NCBI GenBank assembly: GCA_900549195.1 | Contig: URNK01000100.1 | Span: 1-6,322 of the forward strand | Direction: 5' to 3' | Source: an uncultured Collinsella sp. | Lineage (GTDB): Bacteria; Actinomycetota; Coriobacteriia; Coriobacteriales; Coriobacteriaceae | Length of the DNA stretch: 6,322 nt | Shown: piece after piece, positions 5,299-6,322 of the stretch | How positions within the stretch are numbered: the stretch's first letter is position 1 | How the letters are laid out: each line of letters opens with the position of its first letter | Notes under the pieces: model-generated | Databases searched by the model: none | The model's input: the letters and a program-made list of their open reading frames with translations, nothing else | Told to the model about the DNA's origin: nothing | Position numbers and translations under genes: made by a program

Positions 5299-6189
5299 AT
5301 GAGTGATTTTGTCCTGACCTGTGAATCCGCCGCCGATCGAACCCGTGAGTTCTTTGCGTCGCGCAATATCCCTGTCGTGTGTTTTCATTACGAGATCGAC
5401 GATGTTGTCTATACGGACGATCTGTATCAGTCGATTACGCCGGACGAGTTTTTTGCCCAGATTGCCGCGGGCGCCATGCCCAAGACGTCTCAGGTGAGCG
5501 TGGGTGAGTACGAGGAGTTTTGGGAGCCGTTTGTTGCCGAGGGTAAAGACGTGCTGCACCTGACGTTGTCGTCGGGTATTTCGGGCACGTATGGATCGGC
5601 CTGCGTCGCGGCGCAGATGCTTGCGGATCGCTATCCCGAGGGCGGCAAGGTGCGCGTCATCGATTCGCTGGCGGCGTCTTCGGGCTTTGGCCTGTTGTTG
5701 GAATATGCCGCCGATGTGCGCGATAGCGGGGCTTCACTCGACGAGACGGCTGCCTGGATCGAGGAGCACAAGCTCAACCTGCACCACTGGTTCTTCTCGA
5801 CCGATCTGTCGAGCTACCTGCGCGGCGGTCGCATTTCGGCCGCGAGCGCGATCATCGGCACGGCGCTTAAGATTTGCCCGCTTATGACGGTCGATTGCGA
5901 AGGTAAGCTGTCGCCACGTGAGAAGATTCGCACTAAGAAGCGCGCGATTTCCGAGATGGCTAAGACCATGATGGCACACGTACAGGACGGTGCAGATTAT
6001 TCGGGTAAGTGCATCATGTCGCAGTCGGCGTGCCGCGAGGATGCCGAGGCGGTCGCGGCACTGATTGAGGAACAGGTTCCGCAGCTTAAAGGCAAGATTG
6101 AGATCAATGACATCGGTACTCTGATTGGCTCGCATACCGGACCCGGTACGGTGGCGCTCTTCTTTATGGGCGACAAGCGCGTGGATTAA
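5299..6189 (+). CDS. DegV-family fatty-acid-binding protein (FakB-like)
   Basis: This 296-residue cytoplasmic protein spans the usual full length of the DegV family. DegV proteins bind a fatty acid; characterised FakB members present it to the kinase FakA, giving acyl-phosphate for phospholipid synthesis. Family marks are the early FVLTCESAAD, the ligand-contacting TSQ at 63-65, SSGISGTYGSA at 91-101, LRGGRIS at 174-180, KICPLM at 191-196 and the C-terminal IGSHTGPGTVALFF at 276-289. The start is ATG 5299 because of the strong ribosome binding site at 5286-5292; ATG 5281 would add 6 residues. No fakA is in the window, which is common because fakB genes are often unlinked. It is divergent from fbp, stands alone and ends at the terminator at 6275-6315. 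The specific fatty acid cannot be told from sequence, and some DegV proteins have no proven role. Confidence 0.96.
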   Translation: MSDFVLTCESAADRTREFFASRNIPVVCFHYEIDDVVYTDDLYQSITPDEFFAQIAAGAMPKTSQVSVGEYEEFWEPFVAEGKDVLHLTLSSGISGTYGSACVAAQMLADRYPEGGKVRVIDSLAASSGFGLLLEYAADVRDSGASLDETAAWIEEHKLNLHHWFFSTDLSSYLRGGRISAASAIIGTALKICPLMTVDCEGKLSPREKIRTKKRAISEMAKTMMAHVQDGADYSGKCIMSQSACREDAEAVAALIEEQVPQLKGKIEINDIGTLIGSHTGPGTVALFFMGDKRVD

Positions 6190-6274
6190 CGTTCGTGGGC
6201 TGGCTGACAGTTTTAACCGCTGCGCCTGTCCCTCCTGACATTCGATAACAGCAAGGCCCGTCCCGTTGTGAACT

Positions 6275-6315
6275 GCCTCCCATTTCTTGGACACGAGAAA
6301 TGGGAGGCTTTCTTT
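6275..6315 (+). terminator. Intrinsic terminator after the DegV gene
   Basis: Arms 6275-6287 and 6296-6308 form a perfect 13-bp stem with an 8-nt loop, followed by TTTCTTT (6309-6315) on the + strand. It lies 85 nt after the stop codon; nothing recognisable lies between. Confidence 0.9.
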
Positions 6316-6322
6316 ATGCGCG

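Noticed and set aside
5104..5559. 151-residue - strand frame across the intergenic region and the start of the DegV gene
   Set aside because: No ribosome binding site, no recognisable domain, and most of it is antisense to a well-supported gene.
5734..6294. 186-residue - strand frame over the DegV gene
   Set aside because: Antisense shadow; it begins inside the DegV terminator hairpin.

Overview
The window looks like part of a chromosome contig from a GC-rich Gram-positive bacterium. I favour Collinsella or a close relative (Coriobacteriia, Actinomycetota). The clues are high-GC codon use, strong Shine-Dalgarno (SD) sites, a class III fructose-bisphosphatase, a DegV protein, and an exported InlB-repeat protein next to a DUF4430 protein. 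The genus is inferred from gene content only. The first 47 bases are not biological: they are a Nextera-type sequencing adapter, so the contig really starts at base 48.

Left region (48-1861, + strand): the 3' part of a gene for a surface protein (end of a propeller-like domain, one InlB-type B-repeat, Gly-rich and Lys/Ser/Asp-rich stalks, C-terminal membrane anchor). It is followed, with almost no gap, by a membrane-anchored protein carrying a DUF4430 (transcobalamin-C-like) domain. One protein is anchored at its C-terminus and the other at its N-terminus, so both would display a domain outside the cell on a charged flexible stalk. A strong intrinsic terminator ends the pair.

Middle region (1905-5035, - strand): fbp (class III fructose-1,6-bisphosphatase, gluconeogenesis) is followed by two paralogous four-helix GtrA-family membrane proteins, the last ending at a terminator that faces the left-hand pair. 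Between the two gtrA genes lies an unusual stretch: a long GC-rich hairpin, an AT-rich islet of about 130 bp, and a + strand reading-frame tail that may be a gene remnant.

Right region (4979-6322): a 320-bp divergent intergenic region holds two operator-like inverted repeats, one close to fbp and one upstream of a DegV-family (fatty-acid-binding, FakB-like) gene on the + strand. A strong terminator closes that gene at the right edge.

The most promising lead is the surface-protein pair at the left edge. Most of the rest is ordinary metabolism and envelope biology. I found no CRISPR array, RNA gene, complete mobile element or obvious defence system.
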